A DNA stretch of 64,000 bases, taken from NCBI RefSeq assembly GCF_046348265.1, contig NZ_JAXMEO010000008.1; one strand, written 5' to 3'. This stretch comes from Pelomonas sp937871895 (GTDB lineage Bacteria; Pseudomonadota; Gammaproteobacteria; Burkholderiales; Burkholderiaceae_C). The notes under the pieces are model-generated. The model saw nothing but the letters and a program-made list of their open reading frames with translations, was not told the origin of the DNA and did no database searches. The position numbers were made by a program, and so were the translations under genes. This document shows positions 56,171 through 64,000 of the stretch, one piece after another (position 1 is the stretch's first letter; the number at the start of each line of letters is the position of its first letter).

Positions 56171-57067
56171 ATGCACCTGTTGATTCCTCACGCCGGCGGC
56201 CCGGATCCGAGCTGCTTGCACGCCCTCAGCCATCTCCAACTGCCCCAGTTGGGCCAGTTGATGGCGCGCTGGACGGCCACCGAGGCCTGGCAGGCCGAAG
56301 AGGACGGCCTTTACCCACCGGCCGAGCTGGCCCTTGCGGCCGCCTGCGGCCAGGCGGAGCCCACGCTGGCGGCCTGGGCCGCACAGCAAGCTGCTCTGGC
56401 CTGGGCCCGGGTCACGCCCGTGCACCTGGCCGTGGGTTCGGACGGCGTGGACATGGCCCCGCCCCACGCGCTGGAGCTGCAAGACGCCGACTGGCAAGAC
56501 CTGGCCACGGTGCCCGCCCAGCTCTGGCCCGCCGACGAAGGCTGGACCCGCCAGCCCCACCCCGAGGGCGGCTGGCTGATCGGCCACGCCACGGCGCTCG
56601 ATGGCCTGCACGCCGCCAGCCTCGACCGTGTGGCCGGCGGCCCCATCGAACCCTGGCTGCCCCACGCGCGCGTGCTCAAGCGCTGGCAGAACGAGGCGCA
56701 AATGCTGCTGCATGCCCTGCCCTTGAACGCCCGCCGTGAATCCGAAGGCAAGCTGCCCATCAACTCGGTCTGGATCAGCGACATCGGCCGCAGCGACGGC
56801 GCTACGCCCGCGCTGCGGATCAACAGCAGCCTCAGCCGCCCCTGGCAGGAAGGCGACCTGGCCGCCTGGTGCGAGGCCTGGCGGCGAATTGACGCCGACA
56901 CCCTGCCCGCCCTACTCGCCGCCTCTGCCCGCGGCGAGTCAGCGAGCCTCACGCTGGCCGGCCCGCGCTGGGCCCGCCGCTTCGAGCCCCGCCCGCTTGG
57001 CCTGCTGCAGCGCCTGCGACTGAGCTTCAGCACGCCGCCGGCCACGCCGGTGCTGGAGTCGCTATGA
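56171..57067 (+). CDS. RpfE-type hypothetical protein upstream of recJ
   Basis: From ATG 56171 the protein has 298 residues, rich in Ala, Leu and Trp, with SHLQLPQLGQLMARW near the start and LPINSVWISDIGRSDG in the middle. It starts with a pattern (HLLIPHAG) seen in a family of proteins annotated in Burkholderiales as RpfE-type regulatory proteins or phosphoglycerate mutase-like. GTG 56144 would add nine residues. It overlaps recJ by 4 bases (ATGA), a long-conserved pairing. The biochemical role is unknown. Confidence 0.6.
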   Translation: MHLLIPHAGGPDPSCLHALSHLQLPQLGQLMARWTATEAWQAEEDGLYPPAELALAAACGQAEPTLAAWAAQQAALAWARVTPVHLAVGSDGVDMAPPHALELQDADWQDLATVPAQLWPADEGWTRQPHPEGGWLIGHATALDGLHAASLDRVAGGPIEPWLPHARVLKRWQNEAQMLLHALPLNARRESEGKLPINSVWISDIGRSDGATPALRINSSLSRPWQEGDLAAWCEAWRRIDADTLPALLAASARGESASLTLAGPRWARRFEPRPLGLLQRLRLSFSTPPATPVLESL

Positions 57068-58794
57068 AGCTCGTGCAACGCGACGTGCCGCCCCGCACCG
57101 CCTGGGCGCTGGAGCAAGCCGGCGTGCCGCCGCTGCTGGCCCGGCTCTATGCCGCGCGCGGCGTGGTGGCGGCCACCGAGCTGGACGACGGCCTCGCACA
57201 ACTGCTGCCCCCGGAAGGCCTCAAAGGCATCGACGCCGCCGCCCTGCTGCTGGCCGACGCCATCGAGCAAGGCCGCCAGATCTGCGTCGTGGCCGACTAC
57301 GACTGCGACGGCGCCACCGCCTGCAGCGTGATGCTGCGCGGCCTCAAGCTGCTCGGCGCCCGCCCCGACAGGCTCGGCTACGTGGTGCCCGACCGTGCCA
57401 TCCACGGCTACGGCCTCACGCCCGCCATCGTGGACCTGGCGCTGGCGCAGCCCAAACGCCCCGAGCTGCTCGTCACCGTGGACAACGGCATTGCCAGCCT
57501 GGCCGGCGTGCTGCATGCCCGCGCCCAAGGCCTGCAGGTTCTGGTGACCGACCACCACCTGCCCGCCCTCGTAGACGGCCGCGTGCAGCTCCCCGAGGCC
57601 GATGCCCTCGTCAACCCCAACCAGCCCGGCTGCCCCTTTGCCAGCAAGGCCCTGGCCGGCGTGGGCGTGGCCTTCTATGTGCTGCTGGCGCTGCGGCGCG
57701 AGCTGCGGACGCGTGGCGCCTTCGCCGAGCAACCCCGGCTCGATGGCCTGCTCGACCTCGTGGCCCTCGGCACCGTGGCCGACGTCGTCAAGCTCGACGC
57801 CAACAACCGCCGCCTCGTGGCGCAAGGCCTCAAGCGCATGCGAAGCGGCCGCGCCCAACCGGGGATCCTGGCCCTCTTCTCGGCCGCTGGCCGCGATGCC
57901 AGCAAGGCCCAGGGCTTTGACCTCGGCTTTGCGCTCGGGCCGCGCATCAACGCCGCTGGCCGACTGGCCGACATGACCCTGGGCATCGAGTGCCTGCTGA
58001 CCGACGACCCCGAGCGCGCGCTCGACCTCGCGCGCCAGCTCGACGCCATCAACCGCGAGCGCCGCGAGATCGAGGCCGGCATGCGCGTCGAGGCCGAGGC
58101 GCGGGTGGACGAGCTGGTGGCGCAGTTCGGCGGCGAGCCCCCGGCCGCGCTCTGCGTCTTCCATGAAGACTTCCACGAGGGCGTGGTGGGCATCGTGGCC
58201 TCGCGCATCAAGGACCGCTGCCACCGCCCGAGCTTCGTGTTTGCGCGCGGGGCGGACGGGCTGTTCAAGGGCTCGGGCCGCTCCATCCCGGGCTTCCACC
58301 TGCGCGACGCGCTCGACCTCATCACCAAGCGCGAGCCCGACCTGCTCGCCAAGTTCGGCGGCCACGCGATGGCCGCCGGCGCCACGCTGCGCGATGCCAG
58401 CATCGACCGCTTCGACGCCGCGCTGCGCCGCGTGGCCGAGGAGTGGCTGAACAGCGAGCAACTGGCCCGCACGCTGCAGCACGACGGCCCCCTGCCGCCT
58501 GGCGCCGCCACGCCGGCCACCACGCGCATGCTAGATGAACAGGTGTGGGGCCAAGGCTTCGAGGCGCCGCTCTTTTGCGACCGCTTTGAGCTGATCTCCC
58601 AGCGCCTGGTGGGCGAGAAGCATCTCAAGCTGCGCCTGCGCGCGGGAGGTGCCGGCGGGGAGCTGCGCGACGCGATCTGGTTTGGCCGCACCGAGCACCT
58701 GCCCGACCAGGTCACCCTGGCCTACCGGCTGAGCCTCAACGAATGGCAGGGTCAACAGAAGGTGGAGTACGTCATCGAGGGGGCGTCCGCATAA
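57064..58794 (+). CDS. recJ: Single-stranded-DNA-specific exonuclease RecJ
   Basis: This 576-residue 5'-3' exonuclease of the DHH family has VVADYDCDGATACSV (DYDCDG at residues 78-83) and the DHH motif in VTDHHLPA (163-165). The DHHA1 domain holds GGHAMAAGATLRD, and an OB fold ends the protein. It acts in RecF-pathway recombination and mismatch repair. Its ATG overlaps the upstream stop, and it is followed after 8 bases by the PHP gene. Confidence 0.97.
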   Translation: MKLVQRDVPPRTAWALEQAGVPPLLARLYAARGVVAATELDDGLAQLLPPEGLKGIDAAALLLADAIEQGRQICVVADYDCDGATACSVMLRGLKLLGARPDRLGYVVPDRAIHGYGLTPAIVDLALAQPKRPELLVTVDNGIASLAGVLHARAQGLQVLVTDHHLPALVDGRVQLPEADALVNPNQPGCPFASKALAGVGVAFYVLLALRRELRTRGAFAEQPRLDGLLDLVALGTVADVVKLDANNRRLVAQGLKRMRSGRAQPGILALFSAAGRDASKAQGFDLGFALGPRINAAGRLADMTLGIECLLTDDPERALDLARQLDAINRERREIEAGMRVEAEARVDELVAQFGGEPPAALCVFHEDFHEGVVGIVASRIKDRCHRPSFVFARGADGLFKGSGRSIPGFHLRDALDLITKREPDLLAKFGGHAMAAGATLRDASIDRFDAALRRVAEEWLNSEQLARTLQHDGPLPPGAATPATTRMLDEQVWGQGFEAPLFCDRFELISQRLVGEKHLKLRLRAGGAGGELRDAIWFGRTEHLPDQVTLAYRLSLNEWQGQQKVEYVIEGASA

Positions 58795-58802
58795 TTCGGA
58801 CC

Positions 58803-59675
58803 GTGACCGCCACGCTCGACACGGCCCTGAACGCCGACCTCCACTGCCACTCCACCGTCTCCGATGGCACGCTGGCCCCCGAAGCCCTGGCCGCCCGCGC
58901 CAAGGCGGGCGGTGTGCAGCTCTGGGCCCTGACCGACCACGACGAGATTGCCGGCCAGGAGCGTGCCCGCCAGGCCGCGCTGGCCCAGGGGATGGACTAC
59001 CTGACCGGCACCGAGATTTCGGTCACCTTCGCAGGCCGCGTGGTCCACATCGTCGGCCTGGGCTTTGACCACAGCAACCAGCAGCTCATCGACGGCCTGC
59101 GCGCCACACGCGGCGGCCGCGAGGTGCGCGCCCGCGAGATGGCCGCCGGCCTGGCCGAGGTCGGCATCCCCGGCGCCTACGAGGGCGCGCTCACCTACGT
59201 GGGCAACCCGGAGCTGATCTCGCGCACCCACTTCGCCCGCTTTTTGGTCGACGCCGGCCACTGCAGCGACGTGCCCGAGGTCTTCCGCCGCTACCTGACC
59301 GAAGGCAAGCCCGGCTACGTGCCCCACGTCTGGGCCCGCCTCGGTGACGCCGTGCGCTGGATCCACGAGGCTGGCGGCATCGCCGTCATCGCCCACCCGG
59401 CCCGCTACCCCTTCACCGCGATGGAGGAGTACGCCCTCATCACCGAGTTCATCCAGCACGGCGGGCGCGGCATCGAGGTCGTCACCGGCAGCCACACCGC
59501 CGCCGACGCCACCCGCTACACCGACACCGCGCTGGAGTACGGCCTGCTCGCGTCGCGTGGAAGTGACTTCCACTCCCCCGACGAAAGCCACACCGCCCTC
59601 GGCAGCCTGCCGCCGCTGGCCGCCTCGCTGACCCCCGTGTGGACGGAGCTGGGCGACCGCATCCACCGCGCCTGA
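58803..59675 (+). CDS. rnm: PHP-domain 5'-3' exoribonuclease, RNase AM type
   Basis: This 290-residue protein of the PHP fold has NADLHCHSTVSDGTL (His14 and His16) with TDHDEIAGQ at 44-52, and further metal ligands in AVIAHPARYPF and ASRGSDFHSP. This set matches RNase AM (formerly YciV/TrpH), which trims 5' ends of 5S and 23S rRNA and of RNA fragments. GTG 58803 is taken as the start, 8 bases after the recJ stop. In Escherichia coli the same gene precedes yciO, which also follows here. Confidence 0.92.
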   Translation: MTATLDTALNADLHCHSTVSDGTLAPEALAARAKAGGVQLWALTDHDEIAGQERARQAALAQGMDYLTGTEISVTFAGRVVHIVGLGFDHSNQQLIDGLRATRGGREVRAREMAAGLAEVGIPGAYEGALTYVGNPELISRTHFARFLVDAGHCSDVPEVFRRYLTEGKPGYVPHVWARLGDAVRWIHEAGGIAVIAHPARYPFTAMEEYALITEFIQHGGRGIEVVTGSHTAADATRYTDTALEYGLLASRGSDFHSPDESHTALGSLPPLAASLTPVWTELGDRIHRA

Positions 59676-59689
59676 GGGCTTGCCTGGCC

Positions 59690-60340
59690 ATGGCCCAACG
59701 CTTCGAAGTCCACCCCGACAACCCCCAGCCGCGCTTCCTGCGCCAGGCGGCGCAAAAGCTCCAGGCCGGCGGCATTGGCGCGATCCCGACGGACTCCAGC
59801 TACGCGCTCGTCTGCCGGCTGGACGACAAAGCCGCCGCCGAGCAGCTCCGCCGCGTGCGGGGCGTGGACGACAAGCACCACCTGACCTTGCTGTGCCGGG
59901 ACCTCTCCGAGCTGGCGACCTACGCCATGGTGGACAACAAGCAGTACCGGCTACTCAAGCTGGCGACGCCCGGGCCCTTCACCTTCATCCTGCCGGCCAC
60001 CAAGGAGGTGCCGCGGCGGCTCTCCCACCCCAGCCGCCGCACCATCGGCCTGCGGGTCCCCGAGCACCATGTGACGCAGGAACTGTTGGCGATCTTTGGG
60101 CAGCCATTGCTGTCCACCACGCTGATCCTGCCCGGCGAGACCGAGCCGCTGAACGACGCGGAAGAGGTCTACGAGCGGCTGGAGCGGCAGCTGGAAGTGG
60201 TGCTGGACGCCGGCGCCTGCCCGGCCCGGCCGACAACGGTGATCGACATGAGCGAGGACACGCCGGTGGTGGCGCGACTGGGCCGGGGTGACCCGGGGCG
60301 GCTGGGTTTGGTGGTGGAAGACTCCTCGGGCAAACCCTGA
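59690..60340 (+). CDS. yciO: YrdC/Sua5-fold protein, YciO type
   Basis: This 216-residue protein has the YrdC fold with AQKLQAGGIGAIPTDSSYAL, DKHHLTLLCRDLSELA and GPFTFILPATKEVPRRL. Members make threonylcarbamoyl-AMP for tRNA t6A; the YciO branch has lower activity and unclear role. The ATG at 59690 follows the RNase AM stop by 14 bases, and the order RNase AM-YciO is conserved across proteobacteria. Confidence 0.93.
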   Translation: MAQRFEVHPDNPQPRFLRQAAQKLQAGGIGAIPTDSSYALVCRLDDKAAAEQLRRVRGVDDKHHLTLLCRDLSELATYAMVDNKQYRLLKLATPGPFTFILPATKEVPRRLSHPSRRTIGLRVPEHHVTQELLAIFGQPLLSTTLILPGETEPLNDAEEVYERLERQLEVVLDAGACPARPTTVIDMSEDTPVVARLGRGDPGRLGLVVEDSSGKP

Positions 60341-60508
60341 TCGTCGGCGCCAGTCGCCGTTCGGGCGCCAAAGTGTGCAATTCGTCGCAGGTGGCTGGTA
60401 GCGAGCCGGGCGGATGCCGAAACTGAGTTCATCGAAGCAGCGAAACCCGCTGCCCAGATGTCCCAGGAAGCCCTCTTGGGGCCCCTCAAACCTGTTTCGG
60501 AGATCGCC

Positions 60509-60793
60509 ATGAGCACCCTTCTGAAGACCCTGATCGCTACCGCTGCCGCCACCGCTGCCACCGCCGCTGCATTCGCCTCCGTGGCGCTGGCCACTGACAC
60601 CCCTGAAGCGGTTGTCACGCTGCCCACGGTGTACATCACTGGCACCTCCCAGCCAGCCGTCAACAAGCTGCCGACCCTGCTGATCACCCGTGACGGCGCG
60701 CAGAAGCTCGCCGTGCTGCCAACCGTCGTGATCGAAGGCAGCAGCGTGCAAAGCCAGATGCTGGCGGCCAAGGCGACCGGCGCCCGCAGCTGA
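60509..60793 (+). CDS. Small secreted protein with LPT repeats
   Basis: This 94-residue protein has a signal peptide rich in Ala and Thr (MSTLLKTLIATAAATAAT). Its short mature part contains three copies of an 8-residue motif: LPTVYITG, LPTLLITR and LPTVVIEG, spaced 14 to 22 residues apart, each a possible beta-strand. I do not recognise the family. The ATG at 60509 has the GGAG-like string in CGGAGATCGCC upstream; an earlier frame start at 60458 lacks sense as a signal peptide. The 168 bases before it hold no gene. Confidence 0.65.
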   Translation: MSTLLKTLIATAAATAATAAAFASVALATDTPEAVVTLPTVYITGTSQPAVNKLPTLLITRDGAQKLAVLPTVVIEGSSVQSQMLAAKATGARS

Positions 60794-60858
60794 GCACGGA
60801 ACTGCAGCATGCAGGCTCCACCCCACGAGCCGAGTCGTTGACGTCCGCCCCCCGGACC

Positions 60859-61212
60859 TCAACGACTCGGCTCTAGGATTCTCAAAACCTCGCCTCGGTC
60901 AAACCCGAGGACGGTGTGGCCGCGCACCACGAGCAAAGGCGTGCCGGCCGCACCGCGCGCGCGGAACTCGTCGGCGCACGCGGTGTCGCGCTCGATCAGG
61001 CATTCTTCAAAGGGCACGCCCTCGGCCTGCATCCAGCGCCGGGCCACAGTGCACCAAGGGCAGGTCTCGGACGAGATCATGCGGATGTCCCCCGGCCGCG
61101 CCAGCGCCACCATGCGCTCGGCGTCACGGCTCTCACTGAGGTGGCGAAACCCGCTCTGCGCCAGCAAGGCGACACCCACCACGGCAGCCAAGGACCAAAG
61201 TTCTTTTGCCAT
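60859..61212 (-). CDS. Membrane-anchored glutaredoxin-like protein
   Basis: The 117-residue protein has an N-terminal signal anchor (LWSLAAVVGVALLAQSG) and a thioredoxin fold with the redox pair Cys51-Pro-Trp-Cys54 in SSETCPWCTVA. The cis-Pro is in GTPLLVVRG. CPWC is near to glutaredoxin CPYC. It likely reduces or oxidises disulfides near the inner membrane on the periplasmic side. Its start is divergent from the BlaI gene, so the two may share the operator-bearing region 61213-61279. Confidence 0.85.
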   Translation of the reverse strand: MAKELWSLAAVVGVALLAQSGFRHLSESRDAERMVALARPGDIRMISSETCPWCTVARRWMQAEGVPFEECLIERDTACADEFRARGAAGTPLLVVRGHTVLGFDRGEVLRILEPSR

Positions 61213-61239
61213 GCATCGATTGTGCTTGCGCTAGTCGTC

Positions 61240-61275
61240 TACATCTGTAATCATTCAGCACCGATTACGAATGTA
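61240..61275. promoter_or_regulatory. Two BlaI-type operator-like dyads before the repressor gene
   Basis: TACATCTGTA (61240-61249) is a perfect TACA-N2-TGTA dyad, and TACGAATGTA (61266-61275) is a near match 26 bases further on (centre to centre). BlaI and MecI bind TACA/TGTA dyads. A TTGCGC (61226-61231) and a TAATCA (61248-61253) box with a 16-base spacer are plausible -35 and -10 elements, so the first dyad would block polymerase. Confidence 0.6.
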
Positions 61276-61279
61276 GCCG

Positions 61280-61669
61280 ATGAGCCCTGACACACCTTCA
61301 CTGCCGCCGATCAGCGAGGCGGAATCCCAAGTGATGCTGCAACTGTGGCGCGAGCACCCGCAAAGTGCCGAGCAGCTCGCCATGAGCCTGATGCCCGAGC
61401 ACGGCTGGCAGCTGAGCACCATCAAGACCCTGCTGAACCGCCTGCTGCAAAAGGGCGCCATCGAGGCCGCGAAAGACGGCCGGCGCTTCCTCTACCGCCC
61501 GTTGGTGGCCGAGGCGGACTGGCTGAAGTCGCAGAGCCTGTCGCTGATTGACCGCTGGTTTGGCGGCGGCCTGGCGCCCCTGGTGGCGCAGTTCGCGTCA
61601 CACCGCAAGCTCAGCGCCGAGGACCTGGCGGCCCTCAAGGCCTTGATCAAGGAGCAGGACCATGGCTGA
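61280..61669 (+). CDS. BlaI/MecI/CopY family repressor
   Basis: This 129-residue winged-helix protein has AESQVMLQLWREHPQSAEQLA, then GWQLSTIKTLLNRLLQKGAIEA and RRFLYRPLVAEADWLKSQ, the pattern of BlaI/MecI repressors. It should bind TACA/TGTA dyads in its own promoter region and be removed by cleavage. The stop overlaps the sensor gene start by 8 bases. No clear ribosome site is seen before ATG 61280, so a leaderless or weakly translated mRNA is possible. Confidence 0.94.
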   Translation: MSPDTPSLPPISEAESQVMLQLWREHPQSAEQLAMSLMPEHGWQLSTIKTLLNRLLQKGAIEAAKDGRRFLYRPLVAEADWLKSQSLSLIDRWFGGGLAPLVAQFASHRKLSAEDLAALKALIKEQDHG

Positions 61670-62891
61670 GCTGCTTTTGCACCTGCTCTGTGGCCAGGCC
61701 CTGCTGCTGACCATGGCGCTTGCGGCCATGGCCTTGCTGCGGCGGGCGCGCCTGTGGCTGGGCGCCAGCCTTACCTACGCGGCCTGGGGCTTGGCGCCGG
61801 TGGTGCTGCTGGTACAGGCCCTGCCGCAGCCTGAGCTGGCCGTGGCGCGCGCGTTGCTGCTGCCTCAGCAGCTAGAGGCAGCATCCCCGGTGCAGGCCTT
61901 CGCGTGGCAGCCCATGGAACAGCGGCCTTGGCTGCTGGCCTTGTGGCTGGCGGGCGCCGTGGGGGCTGCCGCCCTGCTTGCCGCGCAACAGTGGCGCGTG
62001 CGCCGCCTGGGCGCCGTGCTGCCCGCAGGCAGCAGCCCGGCCTGGGTGGGCGTGTGGCGCCCCTATCTCGCCCTGCCGGCCGACTTCAGCCAGCGTTTCA
62101 CGCACGCGCAGCAGGCCCTGGTGCTGGCGCACGAGGGCGTGCACCGCCGGCGGCTCGACAACGTCTGGAACCTGCTCGCCTCCGCCCTGCTGGCCCTGCA
62201 CTGGTGGAACCCGGCAATGTGGTGGGCCGTGCGCGCCTTCCGCGCCGACCAGGAGCTGGCCTGCGATGCCGCCGTGCTGCTGGCCCAGCCCGGCGCGCGG
62301 GCTTCTTATGCCGAGGCCTTGCTGATAGCGCATGGCCTGCATCCCCTCGTCGCCCCTTTGGCCAGCCGCTGGGGCGGCGTCCACCCACTCGTTGAAAGGA
62401 TTTCCATGCTGCAACATGTCCAAGCACTCTCGCGCCGCCGCGCGCTGGCCGTCGCGGGCCTCAGCCTGCTCGCCCTCGCCGCCGCCGGCAGCGTGCGTGC
62501 CGTGACGAGTTCAGCCCCAGCCGCCCGCGTGGTGCTCAAGCTCAAGGTGGAGTCCAGCACGCGGGTGGGCAACGCGGAGACCAAGCTGTCGGCAACGCCC
62601 ACCATGGAGCTGCCGGCCGGCGGCACCGGGACGCTGCTGCTTGGGGCCACGCCGCAGCAGCCCGGCCCCGACCAAGTGCAGATCGAGATCCAGGCAGAGC
62701 CGCAGGCGGAAGGCCGCGTGCTGCTGAGTGCACGCGTGTCGCGCGGCGCGCCGCTGAAGTTGATGTCGTCGCCCCGGCTGCTGACGCTGGACGGCCAGCT
62801 CGCCGTGATCGAGATCGGGGATCAGGATCCAGCGAACACTCATCACTTGCGAGTGGAAGTAACTCCCACCGTGCTCAAGGCCCCGGGTTGA
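61662..62891 (+). CDS. BlaR1/MecR1-type M56 metalloprotease sensor
   Basis: The 409-residue protein has four hydrophobic segments near the N-terminus (LLLHLLCGQALLLTMALAAM, LLALWLAGAVGAAALLAA and two more) and the M56 zinc motif HEGVH at residues 157-161 in VLAHEGVHRRRLD. Unlike BlaR1 of Staphylococcus, it lacks a penicillin-binding sensor domain; the C-terminal part (from about residue 255) is a soluble beta-rich domain after one more hydrophobic helix (ALAVAGLSLLALAAAGSV). The ligand is unknown. It should cleave the repressor encoded just upstream. Confidence 0.92.
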   Translation: MAELLLHLLCGQALLLTMALAAMALLRRARLWLGASLTYAAWGLAPVVLLVQALPQPELAVARALLLPQQLEAASPVQAFAWQPMEQRPWLLALWLAGAVGAAALLAAQQWRVRRLGAVLPAGSSPAWVGVWRPYLALPADFSQRFTHAQQALVLAHEGVHRRRLDNVWNLLASALLALHWWNPAMWWAVRAFRADQELACDAAVLLAQPGARASYAEALLIAHGLHPLVAPLASRWGGVHPLVERISMLQHVQALSRRRALAVAGLSLLALAAAGSVRAVTSSAPAARVVLKLKVESSTRVGNAETKLSATPTMELPAGGTGTLLLGATPQQPGPDQVQIEIQAEPQAEGRVLLSARVSRGAPLKLMSSPRLLTLDGQLAVIEIGDQDPANTHHLRVEVTPTVLKAPG

Positions 62892-62918
62892 ACACCAGCT
62901 CGGGCCAGAAACGAAGAA

Positions 62919-62945
62919 GGCCGCACACGCCCGGCGGGTGCGGCC
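62919..62945. terminator. Possible bidirectional terminator hairpin
   Basis: A perfect 8-bp stem (GGCCGCAC / GTGCGGCC) with an 11-base loop lies between the convergent sensor and TonB receptor genes. No T-tract follows on either strand, so termination could be weak or Rho-assisted. Confidence 0.5.
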
Positions 62946-62991
62946 CCATCGAGCCCCGCCGCTCCATGCGACGAGGCCCTGGACGCAGGGA

Positions 62992-64000
62992 TCAGAACGA
63001 GCTGCGTAGCGACAGCGTGAACGAACGGCCCGGCTTGTAGTTGTCGAACACGGCGGCCGGGAACTGCACGTACTGTTCGGTGACGGCGTCTGTCAGGTTC
63101 CAGACGCTGAAATTGACCGAAGGCGCGTACTTGGAGCCGAGGATCTTCTTCAGGTCGGCGCCGGCCGAGAGGTCGATCTGGGTGCGCGCGTTCATGTACT
63201 GGTAGGCGCCCGGCACATTGATACCCGTGCCCGTGTTGGTGACCATGGTGGCCTGGGACTGACGGGCCACGCGGAAGCTCCAACCACCACGCTCGTAGTA
63301 CACGGTGAGGTTGGTCGTCTTGGGCGGCACGCCAGCCACCGGCGGCGAGTTGGGGCGCTCGTCGGTCTGCTTGGTCTTGGTGTAGTTGGCGGTGAAGCCA
63401 AAGCCCTTGATCGGCAGCATGTCGAGCGGCTGTTGCCAGGTCAGCTCGAAGCCACGCACCTTGAGCTTGGAGTCAATGCTGATGGGCTCGGTCACTTCGA
63501 CGAGATGCTTGTCTCGCCCACCGCTGGCGGTCACGACACCGTTCTGCGCATCGGTCAGGTTCTGGAAGCCGTAGAGGGCATCCAGCTGAGCCAGGGTGTA
63601 CTGCGTGATGCGCGAGCCGGGGCGGCCGACGATGTCCTTGGCGAACGCCGAGGCCGACAGGAAGGCTTCACGGCTGAGGTAGTACTCCAGCGCAAAGTCG
63701 AAGTTGTTGGCCGTCCAGGGCGAGAGCTTGGGGTTGGTCAGGCTGGCCGTGCGGGCGCTCTGGTCGTTGATGGTGAGCTGGGTCTGGCGCAGGTCGGCCG
63801 GATTGGCGCGGGTGATGGACTTGGACGCCGAGGCGCGGGCAATGATCGACTCTGTCAGGTTGTAGGACGCCGACGCCGACGGCATGGTGTTGGTGTAGGG
63901 CGTGCTCTCGTAGGCCCAGTTGGCGATGTCCGGATAACGCGACCCGTTCAGGTTGCCGTTGGCCGCGTTGCGGGAGTCGGCCACCGCCTGCAGCACGCCG
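62992..64000 (-). CDS. TonB-dependent receptor (C-terminal part, cut by window edge)
   Basis: The frame is open from the right edge to the stop at 62992-62994, giving at least 335 residues of the C-terminal barrel. It has alternating strands with ESTPYTNTMPSASASYNLTE, NFDFALEYYLSREAFLSASA, GFGFTANYTKTKQ and a C-terminal strand KPGRSFTLSLRSSF ending in Phe, the Omp signature. Plug domain and TonB box would lie to the right of the window. Substrate is unknown. Confidence 0.92.
   Translation of the reverse strand, partial: GVLQAVADSRNAANGNLNGSRYPDIANWAYESTPYTNTMPSASASYNLTESIIARASASKSITRANPADLRQTQLTINDQSARTASLTNPKLSPWTANNFDFALEYYLSREAFLSASAFAKDIVGRPGSRITQYTLAQLDALYGFQNLTDAQNGVVTASGGRDKHLVEVTEPISIDSKLKVRGFELTWQQPLDMLPIKGFGFTANYTKTKQTDERPNSPPVAGVPPKTTNLTVYYERGGWSFRVARQSQATMVTNTGTGINVPGAYQYMNARTQIDLSAGADLKKILGSKYAPSVNFSVWNLTDAVTEQYVQFPAAVFDNYKPGRSFTLSLRSSF

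Noticed and set aside
56311..58482. A 723-codon - strand open frame across the RpfE-type and recJ genes.
   Set aside because: High-GC antisense shadow; RecJ motifs on the + strand are intact and the - strand product is low-complexity.

Overview
The window comes from a high-GC Gram-negative bacterium. Gene content and order point to a betaproteobacterium of the order Burkholderiales, near the Rubrivivax/Leptothrix/Roseateles group: a complete exosortase A (XrtA)/PEP-CTERM exopolysaccharide locus, a dxs-ispA-xseB operon, a ppx / sixA-ppk1 pair, and a recJ block followed by an rnm/yciO pair. This placement is inferred from gene content and was not tested by any search.

Region 1, about 1 to 36,660, is the XrtA/PEP-CTERM locus. 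On the + strand at the left edge are the end of an acyl carrier protein, an asparagine-synthetase-like protein with a degenerate N-terminus, a GT-A-type transferase, a Wzx-like flippase and a GT25 transferase. After a secreted TPR-like protein and two unrecognised proteins, a run of about 22 kb on the - strand (30,258 down to 7,233) holds most of the assembly machinery, with many 1 to 14 base overlaps. In transcription order it encodes a Wza-like export lipoprotein, chain-length determinant, tyrosine autokinase with a Gly-Tyr tail, outer-membrane-type protein, AAA ATPase, polysaccharide deacetylase, FemAB protein, glycosyltransferase, exosortase A fused to EpsI, two nucleotide-sugar dehydrogenases (TviB-like and AlgD-like), glutamine amidotransferase, three more glycosyltransferases, O-ligase, second deacetylase, membrane acyltransferase and a hypothetical protein. 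Beyond it lie a nitroreductase-like gene, an AT-rich fatty acid hydroxylase gene, the large TPR lipoprotein PrsT, and a PEP-CTERM substrate gene with an excellent sigma-54 promoter and its own terminator. Together they describe an acidic, probably amidated and acetylated or deacetylated polysaccharide that is made, polymerised and exported, alongside a sorting enzyme that handles PEP-CTERM proteins.

Region 2, about 36,795 to 48,164, is mostly housekeeping: dxs-ispA-xseB (isoprenoid precursors, exonuclease VII), a Rieske oxygenase/DMT transporter/sulfurtransferase cluster, a universal stress protein, and an OmpR-type two-component system with a recognisable 11-bp-spaced direct repeat upstream. 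A 167-bp palindromic element follows the kinase stop codon, then a serine hydrolase lipoprotein with two small envelope genes.

Region 3, about 48,204 to 64,000, holds two alpha/beta hydrolases, a membrane-anchored AraC regulator and a ZIP metal transporter, polyphosphate metabolism (ppx, sixA, ppk1), an RpfE-type gene with recJ, RNase AM and a YciO-type protein, a small secreted protein with an internal LPT repeat, a membrane thiol protein, a BlaI/BlaR1-type repressor and sensor pair with operator-like dyads, and the 3' part of a TonB-dependent receptor gene running off the right end.

I saw no tRNA, rRNA, CRISPR array, prophage or transposase gene.
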